From assembly GCF_000308595.1 (NCBI RefSeq), contig NZ_BAGA01000058.1:113752-177751 (forward strand): a stretch of DNA of 64,000 bases. The letters run 5' to 3'. Shown here in pieces: positions 23,501 through 31,661 of this stretch; position 1 is the first letter of the stretch, and each line of letters opens with the position of its first letter. Source of the stretch: Nocardia higoensis NBRC 100133. GTDB lineage: Bacteria; Actinomycetota; Actinomycetes; Mycobacteriales; Mycobacteriaceae. The position numbers were made by a program, and so were the translations under genes. The notes under the pieces were generated by a model. The model ran no database searches. It worked only from the letters and a program-made list of their open reading frames with translations, and had not been told where the DNA came from.

Positions 23501-25179
23501 GTGAGCTGGAGGATTTCCTCGGGGGTGGTGCGGTGGTCGTTCTGGTCGAGCAGTTCCTCGAGGGCTTGGGAGACGACGAACTTGGTGAGGACTTCGGGGG
23601 TGTAGTACGAGGCGGATTGCTGGCGTTCGCGGCCGGCGAGGCGGAAGACGAAGGTGCCCTTGCGGTGGACGACGGGGCGCATTTCGTGGGTATCGGGGTC
23701 TTCCTTGCGCACGAAGTCGGTTTCGGCGAGGTGGTCGGCGCGGTCGACGGGGACCACCCAGGAGCCCTTTTCCGGGTTGCCGTCCTTGGCGACCTCGTAG
23801 AGGTCTTCTTCGGCGAAGAAGCCGGTGTAGGACATCAGGCCCTCGTAGACGGCGCCGAGCTGGTTGATGCCGAGTTCGGCGTAGCTGATGAAGCCGCGGT
23901 CGGCGCCTTTGCGGCCTTTGCTCTCCTTACTGAGCAGCAGGTGTTCGAGGACCTGCTGGGTGGCTTCGTTGCCGAGGCCGACGTCGTCGATGAGGGCAGT
24001 CGCCTTGGGGGAGAACAGGTCGGCGCGCAGGGGGTTGAACTCGAGGCCGGGGGCGGGGTCGTCGGTGATGTTCTCGCGGGTGGCGGGGGTGTGGCCCTGG
24101 TCGACGAGGTCGAACAGTTTCTTCAGCGACTCATACAGGTGGGTGCCGGTGCGGGCGCGGTGGGAGACGAGTTCGGTGAGGGTGAGTTCGCGCAGGCGGT
24201 CGAGGCCGTAGCCCTCTTCGTATTCGGCGGCGCCGGTGGGCAGCACCTGCATTTCGGGGGAGGCTTCGGCGTAGAGGAGGAACAGGATGCGGTAGAGGAA
24301 GCGCAGGGACTGTTTGGCGAGGTCGTTGCCGTCGATGCCGTCCATGGTGTTGCCTTTGTCGAGGCGGCGGCGCACCACTTCGTTGGCGATGATCTCGATG
24401 GACAGGCGGATGCCTTCGCGCAGGTCCTTGGAGACGCCGACGGTGTGTTTGACCGAGTCCTCCAGCACGCCGGTCCACCAGAGGTTGCCGTCGGCGTCGG
24501 GGCGCAGGGCCTGGTGGCCGAAGATGGCGCAGGTGCGGTCGACTTCGCCGCCGCGGGCCTCGTGTTTGCGTTCGGCGACGACGAGCAGGTCGACGGCCAG
24601 GTAGCGGCCCTCGGCCCAGCGTTCGGCCTCGGCGAGCAGATGCCACTGGCCCGCCTGCACCACCACGAAGGCGGGCGGGGTGTCGGAGCGGAAGGCGGCG
24701 GAGACGGCCTTGGACACCGACTCGACCGGCTTGCCGTCCTCGGTGGCGGGGGTGAGGAGCAGGCCGGTCTCGGGGGCCAGCAGGTCTTCCAGCGCGGACA
24801 CCGGGTTCGCTTGCAGGAACAGCACATTCGCGGTGTCGGGGAGCTGGGCGTCGGGGATGGACACCTCCGAGCCTGCGCGTTCGGCGGTGAAGGCGGACAG
24901 CTCGCCCGCGAAACCGAAGACCTCGCGGACCTGGGCGTGGGCCTTGGGGGCGGCTTCGGGGTCCTCGGCGAGGGCGGCCAGGGCGGTCTGCAGGTCGCGG
25001 GCGGCGGCGAGGAAGCGGCTGCGGACGGTCGGTCGGCCTTCCTTGGCTTCGGCGTCCCAGGATTTGCGCAGTTCCATGACCTTGCCGTGGAAGGACTCCT
25101 TCACCGAATCGGTGGTGAAGTAGTGCTCGCTGATCCAGTCCTCGCCGACGACGATGGAGTCGAAAGAAGGCATGGTCAT
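20563..25179 (-). CDS. Large adenine-N6 methylase, DrmMI-like (Eco57I type)
   Basis: The protein has 1538 residues; its ATG overlaps the helicase stop as ATGA. Motif I is CEPALGSGAFAIEAV (about residue 560) and the catalytic motif IV is VGNPPWVRPDW (about residue 926), an unusually long gap. The N-terminal 500 residues carry no nuclease motif that I can see. The C-terminal 550 residues are probably target recognition. The pairing with an upstream SNF2-like helicase matches drmD-drmMI of class 1 DISARM, but drmA, drmB and drmC are absent in their usual place. Expected role: marking host DNA. Composition is mosaic: downstream of about 22.8 kb GC is near 72% in a sampled line, while the 3' third falls to about 58-60%. 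Confidence 0.8.
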   Translation of the reverse strand: MTMPSFDSIVVGEDWISEHYFTTDSVKESFHGKVMELRKSWDAEAKEGRPTVRSRFLAAARDLQTALAALAEDPEAAPKAHAQVREVFGFAGELSAFTAERAGSEVSIPDAQLPDTANVLFLQANPVSALEDLLAPETGLLLTPATEDGKPVESVSKAVSAAFRSDTPPAFVVVQAGQWHLLAEAERWAEGRYLAVDLLVVAERKHEARGGEVDRTCAIFGHQALRPDADGNLWWTGVLEDSVKHTVGVSKDLREGIRLSIEIIANEVVRRRLDKGNTMDGIDGNDLAKQSLRFLYRILFLLYAEASPEMQVLPTGAAEYEEGYGLDRLRELTLTELVSHRARTGTHLYESLKKLFDLVDQGHTPATRENITDDPAPGLEFNPLRADLFSPKATALIDDVGLGNEATQQVLEHLLLSKESKGRKGADRGFISYAELGINQLGAVYEGLMSYTGFFAEEDLYEVAKDGNPEKGSWVVPVDRADHLAETDFVRKEDPDTHEMRPVVHRKGTFVFRLAGRERQQSASYYTPEVLTKFVVSQALEELLDQNDHRTTPEEILQLTICEPALGSGAFAIEAVRQLAGEYLKRKQEDLGELIEADQYPVELQKVKAHIALHQVYGVDLNATAVELAEISLWLDTMVAGLQAPWFGLHLRRGNSLIGARRAVYQPGQLAKKAWLKTVPKDVPLGEEVGAGIHHFLLPAEGWGAVVDTAEAKTYAPEKREELRLWRNEIRKSPSKDIVKRLAGLAQRVETLWELTLRRLTIAESAIRRDLHLWGGEAVEAGPAVTREQIEAVLYDENGAYRRLRRAMDAWCALWSWSVTIDVPAPDWDLWVGGLEALLGTPPKAGKYEKHGQISIAGDLNWYDLDVAEHTDRMFAQALPIDKAFTAFPWLRIAAEIAKDQGFHHWELDFAPVFERGGFDLQVGNPPWVRPDWDEAAVLADFDPWWQLANKPSESVKRDKLVSTLVLLDARTVFLNERSKQAGLSAHLGSGIDRSVLAGLQPDLYRCFMERTWRSAARDGIVSLIHPESHFTEARAKTLRRETYHRLRRHWGFKNNAYVFREISHKVVFGVHVSGRLRDKINFLHAGSIFQPAVVERSLVHDGSGDSPGIRYNDDWDTRPHRERIIKVDESALGRWADLLDAPGTPAAEARMLYPVNRASAEVLEKIAAAPRIPATGFHWTAGWHESADRKLGYFEVRSAAPIRWADAILQGPHFTVATPIYQQGNPTMRSNADYSQVELETLPGDFIPQTNYQVARPSAEYLAAYPRWDGEPSSSFYRLAWREMCDTATVRTLQSALLPPGPTHVHAVHSLMTGGDNRRLVVLAGVSHSLIADFMIKVIGNAHIKASTWLQFPCPTGHPLEDRLILRTLRLNCLVNPFADLWNSLYQESWQYDSWTPELGKNATTSLGDIAPTWNVRTPLRRAADRRKALIEIDAIVAVMLGITAEELLTIYRTQFPVLQRYEHEARYDVNGHQLPTKIASELRKDPRLGRTDITVDGITYAAPFSAVDRERDTLLAFHNVCRDRSSSSLPPTQMSP

Positions 25180-28064
25180 TGATCCTTTTCGGGGACGATC
25201 ACCAGCAGCGGGCGCACCAGCTGCTGGGTGGGGGCGAGGGATTCGGCGAGGCGCTGTTCTTCGGCGATGCGGCGGGAGAGCTTGTCCACCTTAATTTTCT
25301 GGCTGCCGAGCAGGTCGAGCTGGTCGGCGGCGGCATACCAGCGGTCGGCGCGGGCGCGCCACTGGGTGAGGCGTTCGGTGGCGGTGCGCTCCTGCTGGTC
25401 GAGGACGATGCTCATCGCGTGGGCGGCCTGGTCGACGGCGCGGGGGATGAGCGGGCGCAGGGATGCGACGTCGGCGAGCGGGCCGGGGTTGGCGGTGCCG
25501 GGCTGCAAACCGGTGTCGGTGAGCAGGAAGTCGAGATCCTGGTGGGTTTCGACCAGGGAGAACGACGGGTTCTCCGGCATCGGGAAGACGACGGTGGCGA
25601 AGACGCGGGAGACGAGCTGGCCGCGGCGGTTCATGAGGGTGCCCATGAGCAGGACGGTCGGCGCGTCCAGACTGCCTCGAATGGCGAAGACCTGGTTGCG
25701 GCCCAGAGCGCTGAGGGCGCGGTCGCCGGCCCAGTCGAGCACGGGGTGCAGGGGGCCGAGGAAGTGGGCTTCGGGCCAGGTGGTGTTGTCGACGCCCTTG
25801 CCCTGTTTGGCGGCGCGCAGCTGGGCGTCGCCCACCTGCGGGGTGGTGGCGAGTTTGAGGCGTTCGAGGACGCCGCCGTGCTGGAGGTAGTTCTGGGGGA
25901 GCTGGGCGAGGCGCTGTTTGAGATCTTTCGGGGGGACGAGTTCGGCGATGCCGTGGTTGGGATGGACGGTCCAGCCGACGCCGCCCGCGCCGGGGTCGGC
26001 GTGCGGGACGTCGTCGAAGGCGGCGGCCAGGGCCTCGTCGAGGAAGGTGAGGTCGTCGGGGTAGAGGCTCTGGCGAGGGAGTTCGGGCAGGTCGGGGGTC
26101 TGCTCGTCGAGGGCGTCGAGGGCGTCGAGTTCGGCGAAGAAGGCGTCGATGTCGTCGCCGGCGAGCACCTCGTCGAGGGTGCGGACCTCCTCGTCCAGGG
26201 TGGTCTTGCGGGCCAGCACGTCGCGGATGGCCGATTCCTCCTCGCTCACACTGTGTTTGCCCATCAGTGAGGCCACGTCGCCGAGGGCGGAGTGGGCCTC
26301 GTTCTCCTTCTCCAGCAGGCGCGAGAGGACGCGCAGGTCGCCGGAGAAGTCGGGGTCGGAGGGTTCGAGGATCAGGGAGGAGATCACGGGGGGCTTGCGC
26401 TGGCCGTAGCGGTCGATGCGGCCGTTGCGCTGTTCGATGCGGATCAGTGACCACGGGATGTCGTAGTGGATCAGGTGGTGGCACTGGGCGTGCAGGTTCA
26501 CGCCTTCGGAGGCGACGTCGCCGGTGACCAGCACGCGGATGGGGGAGGTCTCCAATTTGAAGCTGTCGACGATCTCCTGCTGCTCCACATCCGAGAGGCC
26601 GCCGTGCAGCATGACGACGTTCTCCTGCTTCAGGCCCAGGGCGGGCGGGAGTTGTTCGGTGAGCCACTTCAGGGTGGCGATGCGTTCGGCGAAGACGACG
26701 GCGCGCAGGTCCGACTCGGGGCCGACGCCGATCTCGGTCAACCGCTCCACCAGCGCGGCCTGCTTGCCCGCGGCCTCGGTGAAGGCCTTGTCGTTGAGGT
26801 CGGCGAGGGTGTTCAGCGCTTCGAGTTCGACGCGCTGTTCGGGGGTCTGCGAGCTGCCCCTGAGCTTCGCCCGGCGCTGGTCGACGGATTCGCGCAGCGC
26901 GGCGGGGGAGGAGAGGAACGCCTTGGCCAGCGTCCACGGGAACAGGGCCTTGGTCTCGCCGGAATACGGGGAGGAGCCGGTCTCGGGATGCAGCCACACC
27001 TGCGAGAGTTCGCGCGCCACAGCGTCTTCCGTCGCCGAGGGCTGGACCAGGCGATGGACGGGCTCGGCGCGTTCGGCCCAGTCGCTGCCGACCTCGGCGG
27101 CCACCTCGTCGTGATGGCGGTGGCGGCGGATCAGCAGGCCCTGCACGTCCTGCTTGTCGAACGAGCCGTCCGGGGCGACCGCCGTGGGGTCGAGCAGGCG
27201 CAGCAGTTCGGCGAAGGATTCCTCGCGGCCGTTGTGGGGCGTGGCGGAGGCCAGGATCAGGGCCTCGGTGTTGGGGGCCAGGACGCGGGCGAGTTCGTTG
27301 TTCTGGGTGCCGACATTGGTGAGGTTGTGGGATTCGTCGATCACCACGGCGTCCCAGTGCTGGCGTTCGAGGTGGGCCTTGTAGCGGGGGCTCTTGAGGG
27401 TGTCGATGGAGATGATGGCGCGCTTGTAGTAGGTGAAGGGGTTGCGGGTGGCGGGGAGTTTCTGGCGCACCTTCTGAATGCCCGCGGAGTCCAGGCGGAC
27501 GAACGGCAGGGCGAAGCGGCACCACAGTTCGTGCTGCATCTGCTCGAGCACGTGGCGGGGGGTGACGATGAGGATGCGTTCGCCGCGGCCCCGGCGCACC
27601 AGCTCCGACAGGATCATGCCGATCTCGAGGGTCTTGCCCAGGCCCACCGCGTCGGCGAGCAGGATGCGCGGGCGGATCAGCCGGGGATCGAGGGCTTTGG
27701 CGACGGCGGCGCGCTGGTAGCCGAGGGAGTCGGCGAGCATGCGGGTGGAGACGGTGAGGGTCTGGTCGCCGTAGGGGAAGGGGGTCTTGCGGAGCAGGGC
27801 TTCGAGCCAGAGGCGGGAGTCGCGATAGCCGGAGGAGCCGTCGGCGACGATCTCGGCGGCCGACGGGTCCTGCACTTCGATCTCGTCGAGGCTGGAGTAG
27901 AAGGTGGCGGTGGTGTCCGCGACCAGCTCGGACAAGCCGCGCACCCGCAGCAGCCAGCCGTCGGAGCCCTGTTCGGCGGAGGTGACCAGCCATTCCTCGT
28001 CGCGGACGACGACGATCGAACCGGGGGCGACGTTGAGGTCGGCACGCGGGGGCGCGGAGGTCAT
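25176..28064 (-). CDS. SNF2-like helicase, DrmD-like
   Basis: The protein has 962 residues. ATG 28064 (MTSAPPRADLN) was chosen because AGGAGC lies 7 bases upstream; the longer frame is not supported. Helicase motifs are LADAVGLGKTLEIGMIL (about 138), VVIDESHNL (about 242), LASATPHNGREESF, then VTGDVASEGVNLHAQ and RIEQRNGRIDRYGQRK. This is the SNF2/RapA-like arrangement of DISARM DrmD. It should be an ATP-dependent dsDNA translocase that cooperates with the methylase it is translationally coupled to. No other DISARM genes flank it. Confidence 0.82.
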   Translation of the reverse strand: MTSAPPRADLNVAPGSIVVVRDEEWLVTSAEQGSDGWLLRVRGLSELVADTTATFYSSLDEIEVQDPSAAEIVADGSSGYRDSRLWLEALLRKTPFPYGDQTLTVSTRMLADSLGYQRAAVAKALDPRLIRPRILLADAVGLGKTLEIGMILSELVRRGRGERILIVTPRHVLEQMQHELWCRFALPFVRLDSAGIQKVRQKLPATRNPFTYYKRAIISIDTLKSPRYKAHLERQHWDAVVIDESHNLTNVGTQNNELARVLAPNTEALILASATPHNGREESFAELLRLLDPTAVAPDGSFDKQDVQGLLIRRHRHHDEVAAEVGSDWAERAEPVHRLVQPSATEDAVARELSQVWLHPETGSSPYSGETKALFPWTLAKAFLSSPAALRESVDQRRAKLRGSSQTPEQRVELEALNTLADLNDKAFTEAAGKQAALVERLTEIGVGPESDLRAVVFAERIATLKWLTEQLPPALGLKQENVVMLHGGLSDVEQQEIVDSFKLETSPIRVLVTGDVASEGVNLHAQCHHLIHYDIPWSLIRIEQRNGRIDRYGQRKPPVISSLILEPSDPDFSGDLRVLSRLLEKENEAHSALGDVASLMGKHSVSEEESAIRDVLARKTTLDEEVRTLDEVLAGDDIDAFFAELDALDALDEQTPDLPELPRQSLYPDDLTFLDEALAAAFDDVPHADPGAGGVGWTVHPNHGIAELVPPKDLKQRLAQLPQNYLQHGGVLERLKLATTPQVGDAQLRAAKQGKGVDNTTWPEAHFLGPLHPVLDWAGDRALSALGRNQVFAIRGSLDAPTVLLMGTLMNRRGQLVSRVFATVVFPMPENPSFSLVETHQDLDFLLTDTGLQPGTANPGPLADVASLRPLIPRAVDQAAHAMSIVLDQQERTATERLTQWRARADRWYAAADQLDLLGSQKIKVDKLSRRIAEEQRLAESLAPTQQLVRPLLVIVPEKDQ

Positions 28065-28253
28065 CGACGGGGCTCCTGCTGTGTGGGCGGTGGATCGAAC
28101 CAACTTAGTACCGCTCGGGAACAGTGCGGCGTTTCGCTCCGTCATCTGTTCGGACCACTCACCGGCCACAGCGGCGTGTCGGAGGCGAGGCTGCCGGTGA
28201 ATTCGAGTGCTCTGCCGATGCGCCGACGCGTTCGTCGGAGAAGGCGATGAGGG

Positions 28254-28622
28254 TCAGCGCGCGTTGTGCGGGCAGTAGGCGAGAGTGGCGGCGCGGACGA
28301 AGGTGTGCGGATAGTCGAGGGTGTCGCTCAGTTCGTCGGCCAGGATCAGGCGGTTGCGCGCGGTGCCGCCGTAGGTGTCGAGCCAGGTGCAGCTGCGGTG
28401 CGCGAGCTGGATGGCCGAGTCCTGCACGCTGCAGGACTCTTCGTCGAAGTGGGAGTCCTCGAGGAAGCGGTAGTCGGCGCCGGAGCGCGGGCCGCAGCCG
28501 CTGGAGGAGGAGCCGCCCGCCGAGCCGGTCGACGGTGCGGCGGTGGCGGCGGGCGCGGCGGCGAAGGTGGCGGCGGCGCCGAGGGCGAGCAGGGACGTGA
28601 GTGTGCGCAGGGCGATGGGCAT
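28254..28622 (-). CDS. Secreted DUF732-like protein
   Basis: The protein has 122 residues. Start ATG 28622 (MPIALRTLTSLLALGAAATF) gives a signal peptide cleaved after ATA-A; GGGGGAAACC precedes it. The mature part has the DUF732 layout: YRFLEDSHF, then CTWLDTYGG and a closing FVRAATLAYCPHN, with cysteines likely in disulfides. DUF732 proteins are small exported proteins of Mycobacteriales with no settled function. It stands between two defence modules and looks like native chromosome. An upstream in-frame ATG at 28694 would bury the signal peptide. Confidence 0.8.
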   Translation of the reverse strand: MPIALRTLTSLLALGAAATFAAAPAATAAPSTGSAGGSSSSGCGPRSGADYRFLEDSHFDEESCSVQDSAIQLAHRSCTWLDTYGGTARNRLILADELSDTLDYPHTFVRAATLAYCPHNAR

Positions 28623-28919
28623 GGTTTCCCCCGGGTGGGTTGGGGCTGCCCGGAAGGCGGTGATCGCGGTCGGGCGGCTGATGGTGTCACGCAAGCGAAT
28701 TGGTTGCGCTGTACGTCGGAACCATAGCTGTGCGATGAAATCATTGTCAATCGTTGATCTGCTTTAGTTGTTGAACAATGTAAGCTGCTGCCCTGAGACC
28801 TGAGGCCGTGAGCTCTCCGCCGATCGGCGCCTCGGGGGCGGGCCCACGACCCGCGTGCTCGCCGGCGGCGCGCTGTTAGCGTGTCGCGGATGTGCCGATC
28901 GACCTGAGGAGGTGCCGAG
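28623..28919. promoter_or_regulatory. Divergent intergenic region with an AT-rich core
   Basis: These 297 bases separate the DUF732 gene from the plus-strand kinase/helicase operon. Bases about 28735-28795 are clearly AT-richer than their surroundings and contain a TTGTT-G-AACAA dyad. Promoters for both directions are likely here. No single -10/-35 pair stands out. Confidence 0.35.
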
Positions 28920-30023
28920 GTGTGGCACGACTTCGCCGAGCAGACCTTCGGCGCGACGCTCTACGACCCCGGGTACTACGGGGACGACGGTGATCGGCGG
29001 TGGGGGTCGGCCGAGGGGGCGCAGGCGTGGGTGCTCCAATGCCTCTCGCAGGCTTCGGAATCGGGGGCGGTGGTGGTGCTCATGCCGACCGCGGCCATCG
29101 CGAGCGCGCAGGCCCGGCCGTTGCGGTCGGTGTTGTTGCGCGGGGGAGTCTTGCGCGCGATCGTGACCGGGCTGGCTGCCGAGCGCGACCTGTGGGTGCT
29201 CGCCGAATCCGATGGTGAACGGCCGGAGCATGTCTTGCTGCTGGATGCGGGCGGGGATCGCGCGCTGGTGGCTTCCGTCTGGGGAGCGTTCCGGTCCGAT
29301 CCGGGGCATCCGGCGGCCGCGCGGTATGTGGTGCGCGCGATCGATCGGCTCGACGAGCGGGTCGATCTGAGCCCGGAGGACGCCCGCGTTCTCGAACTCG
29401 ATCGCTACCCGGCGCTGCGGAGTGCGCTGGTCGATCGGCCCGGGGATCGGCCGCCGGTGCTCGAACCGGTGGAAGTCGTTGCGGCGGGGGCGGTCACGCT
29501 GGGCGAGCTGGCCGAGGCGGGGATGGTGGGCTTCCATCAGTCGCCGCCGACCGTTGGGGCCGCGGGCAGCGCGCCGATGTGGACGGCCAAGGATGTCCGG
29601 CTGGGGCGGGCGCCGTCTCGGCAGGGCGACGCGGCGGCGAGCGGGGCGGTGATCTGCCGGGCCGGGGACGTGGTGGTGGTTGCCGAGGACGCGGTCGTGC
29701 GGGTGTGCGGGGCGGACGGCGCGTTGCTCGGGCCCGGCATCGAGTTGGTGCGGGTGGAGTCGGAGGCGCTGATCCCGGACTTCCTCGCCGGCGTGCTGCG
29801 CGCCGCGATCGAGGCGCGCGGCTCCGATGGCATCGATCTCTATCGGGTGGCGGTGCCCCGCCTTTCGGCCGCAGACCAGCGCGAGTACGCGCGGGCTTTC
29901 GAGCGGCTGCGTAAGCTCGAGGACGGCTGGCAGCAGCGTCGTGCGGCCATCGAGCAGGTGGTTCGCCTCGGGTATCTGGGTTTGGCGACCGCCCGATTGC
30001 GGCCGGTCGAGACCGGCGAATAG
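28920..30023 (+). CDS. Methylase-derived specificity-like protein lacking the catalytic domain
   Basis: The protein has 367 residues with a GTG start behind TGAGGAGGTGCCGAG. The text AWVLQCLSQASESGAVVVLM, then LRSVLLRGGVLRAIVTGL and DLWVLAES matches the C-terminal half of the catalytic domain of actinobacterial HsdM-like N-6 DNA methylases. It is followed by an HsdS-like half (GAVICRAGDVVVVAEDAVVR, then FLAGVLRAAIE). There is no NPPF/DPPY motif and no SAM-binding FxGxG, so it cannot methylate by itself. The strong ribosome site shows the short form is intended. It overlaps the kinase gene by one base (TAGTG). It could be a DNA-sensing subunit for the downstream helicase-nuclease; that is inference. 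Confidence 0.7.
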   Translation: MWHDFAEQTFGATLYDPGYYGDDGDRRWGSAEGAQAWVLQCLSQASESGAVVVLMPTAAIASAQARPLRSVLLRGGVLRAIVTGLAAERDLWVLAESDGERPEHVLLLDAGGDRALVASVWGAFRSDPGHPAAARYVVRAIDRLDERVDLSPEDARVLELDRYPALRSALVDRPGDRPPVLEPVEVVAAGAVTLGELAEAGMVGFHQSPPTVGAAGSAPMWTAKDVRLGRAPSRQGDAAASGAVICRAGDVVVVAEDAVVRVCGADGALLGPGIELVRVESEALIPDFLAGVLRAAIEARGSDGIDLYRVAVPRLSAADQREYARAFERLRKLEDGWQQRRAAIEQVVRLGYLGLATARLRPVETGE

Positions 30024-31501
30024 TGTTTCGGTTCGAGATTCACGGAGGTGGCCGGGTGCAGGTCGTCGGGGGCCGTTACGACCTCATCCGGCAGGTCGGC
30101 GCCGGGGGAATGGGCGAGGTCCACGAAGGGTTCGACCGCAACCTCAAGCGCCGGATCGCCGTCAAGTTCACCCACGCCAGCCTCGACTCCGATCCGGAAT
30201 GGACCAAACGCTTTCTGCGGGAAGCGGAGTTGATGGCCGCGGTCAACCATCCGGGCACGCCCGCGATCTACGACGCCGGGATCACCGACACCGATCCGAT
30301 CCGTCCCTACCTGGTGATGGAGTTCGTCGACGGCGTGAGCTTCGAGGACCTGCTCGCCCGGCGCGGGCCGCTGCCGATCGGGATCGTCGCCGCTCTCGGC
30401 GCGCAGATCGCCGCCGTGCTGGCCGCCACCCATCGCCACCGGATCTACCATCGCGACCTCAAGCCGTCGAATCTGATGCTGTGCGGGAACGGGACGGTGA
30501 AGGTGCTGGACTTCGGGCTGGCCATCGCCCTGGACGTCGACCGCAGCCGCTACACCGCCACCGGGCAGACCATCGGCACCCCCGCCTTCATGGCCCCGGA
30601 GCAGATCGAATCCCGCGACGTGACTCCGCAGACCGATCTGTATGCGCTCGGCCTGATCCTGCACGAGCTGCTCACCGGCGAACGGGTCGTCACCGGCACG
30701 AACGCGTTCACGGTGTGGTCGAAGCAGGTCTCCGACCCCGCCCCCGACATCCGCGCCGGGCGGCCGGACATTCCCGCGGACATGGCGGGGCTGATCATGT
30801 GCATGCTCGAGAAGAAGCCGGAGAGCAGGCCCGCGGGGGCGGCCGCCGTGCACGCGGTGCTGATGCGGCACGCCACCGATGTCGCCGAGCTGATCGACGA
30901 TGTGCACAGCCCGGCGCGGATGTATGCGCTGGCGGTCGGCGCGCCCGCGCGATCCCGGATGGCGGAAACGGTGCTCGCGCCCGGCCGGGCGGCGGAAACC
31001 GTGCTCGCGGAGACGCGCTCGGCCGGGGACGCCGACGCGGCCGCGGGCGGGGTCGTGCCCTCCGACGACCACAGTCGCGGCGACCTGCATCGCGCGGTGG
31101 AGAAGGCCCGCCACCTCGCCGACGAATCCCGCTATCACCCGGCCGTGCGGCACCTGCATCGCGCGGTCCACGCGGCGGTCCCGTTGCTGGGCGCGCGCGA
31201 CGCCGATGTGGTGGACGCCAGGATCCAGCTGGCCGGTCTGCGCTTCGAATCGCAGGGCTACGAGGAGGCGGGCGAGCTGTATCGCGCTCTCATCGACGAC
31301 CTCACCGCCGAGCGCGGCCCCTATGACGACCAGGTGATGTTCTGTCAGCGCCGGCTGGCCGAGTGCGTGCTGCACCTCGGGCACACCGGGGAGGCCGTCG
31401 ATCGGTTCCAGCGGTTGAAGGCGCAGCTGGAGGCCAGGTTCGGGCCCGCGGACCGGCGGGTGGCCGAGGTGAAAGGCATTCTGGCGGATCTGCGGCGGTG
31501 A
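30023..31501 (+). CDS. Cytoplasmic Ser/Thr protein kinase with TPR-like tail
   Basis: The protein has 492 residues with a GTG start overlapping the previous stop. The kinase domain (about residues 15-285) is complete: GAGGMGEV loop (about 25), AVKF lysine (about 48), HRDLKPSNL (about 143), DFGLA (about 163), APEQ (about 191), and a Thr-rich activation loop. There is no transmembrane helix, unlike PknB-type sensors. Residues about 350-490 are helical repeats of TPR type (AVRHLHRAVHAAVPLLG, then EAGELYRALIDDLTAE). It lies between the methylase-derived protein and the helicase-nuclease in one operon. A phosphorylation switch for that nuclease, as in kinase-containing phage-defence systems, is the natural hypothesis. 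Confidence 0.88.
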   Translation: MFRFEIHGGGRVQVVGGRYDLIRQVGAGGMGEVHEGFDRNLKRRIAVKFTHASLDSDPEWTKRFLREAELMAAVNHPGTPAIYDAGITDTDPIRPYLVMEFVDGVSFEDLLARRGPLPIGIVAALGAQIAAVLAATHRHRIYHRDLKPSNLMLCGNGTVKVLDFGLAIALDVDRSRYTATGQTIGTPAFMAPEQIESRDVTPQTDLYALGLILHELLTGERVVTGTNAFTVWSKQVSDPAPDIRAGRPDIPADMAGLIMCMLEKKPESRPAGAAAVHAVLMRHATDVAELIDDVHSPARMYALAVGAPARSRMAETVLAPGRAAETVLAETRSAGDADAAAGGVVPSDDHSRGDLHRAVEKARHLADESRYHPAVRHLHRAVHAAVPLLGARDADVVDARIQLAGLRFESQGYEEAGELYRALIDDLTAERGPYDDQVMFCQRRLAECVLHLGHTGEAVDRFQRLKAQLEARFGPADRRVAEVKGILADLRR

Positions 31502-31661
31502 GCATCGGCGGAGCACGGTGCGCTGGCCGGTAGCCCGGGCAGCCGCGGGCCGGGGGCGGTAGCGTGCCGGGCAGCCGCGGCGACAGTTCTCGGTGAGCCG
31601 GGTCGAACGACCGGTCGAAGTCACGGGGCGAACCAGCCGGGTCGAGGTAGGAGGAAGGGCG

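Noticed and set aside
20563..28064. BREX (pglX) assignment for the methylase
   Set aside because: No pglZ, brxC/pglY or brxL-like gene is nearby, and the SNF2-like partner fits DrmD better.
28920..30023. Functional N-6 DNA methylase
   Set aside because: No SAM-binding motif I and no NPPF/DPPY catalytic motif are present in the 367 residues.
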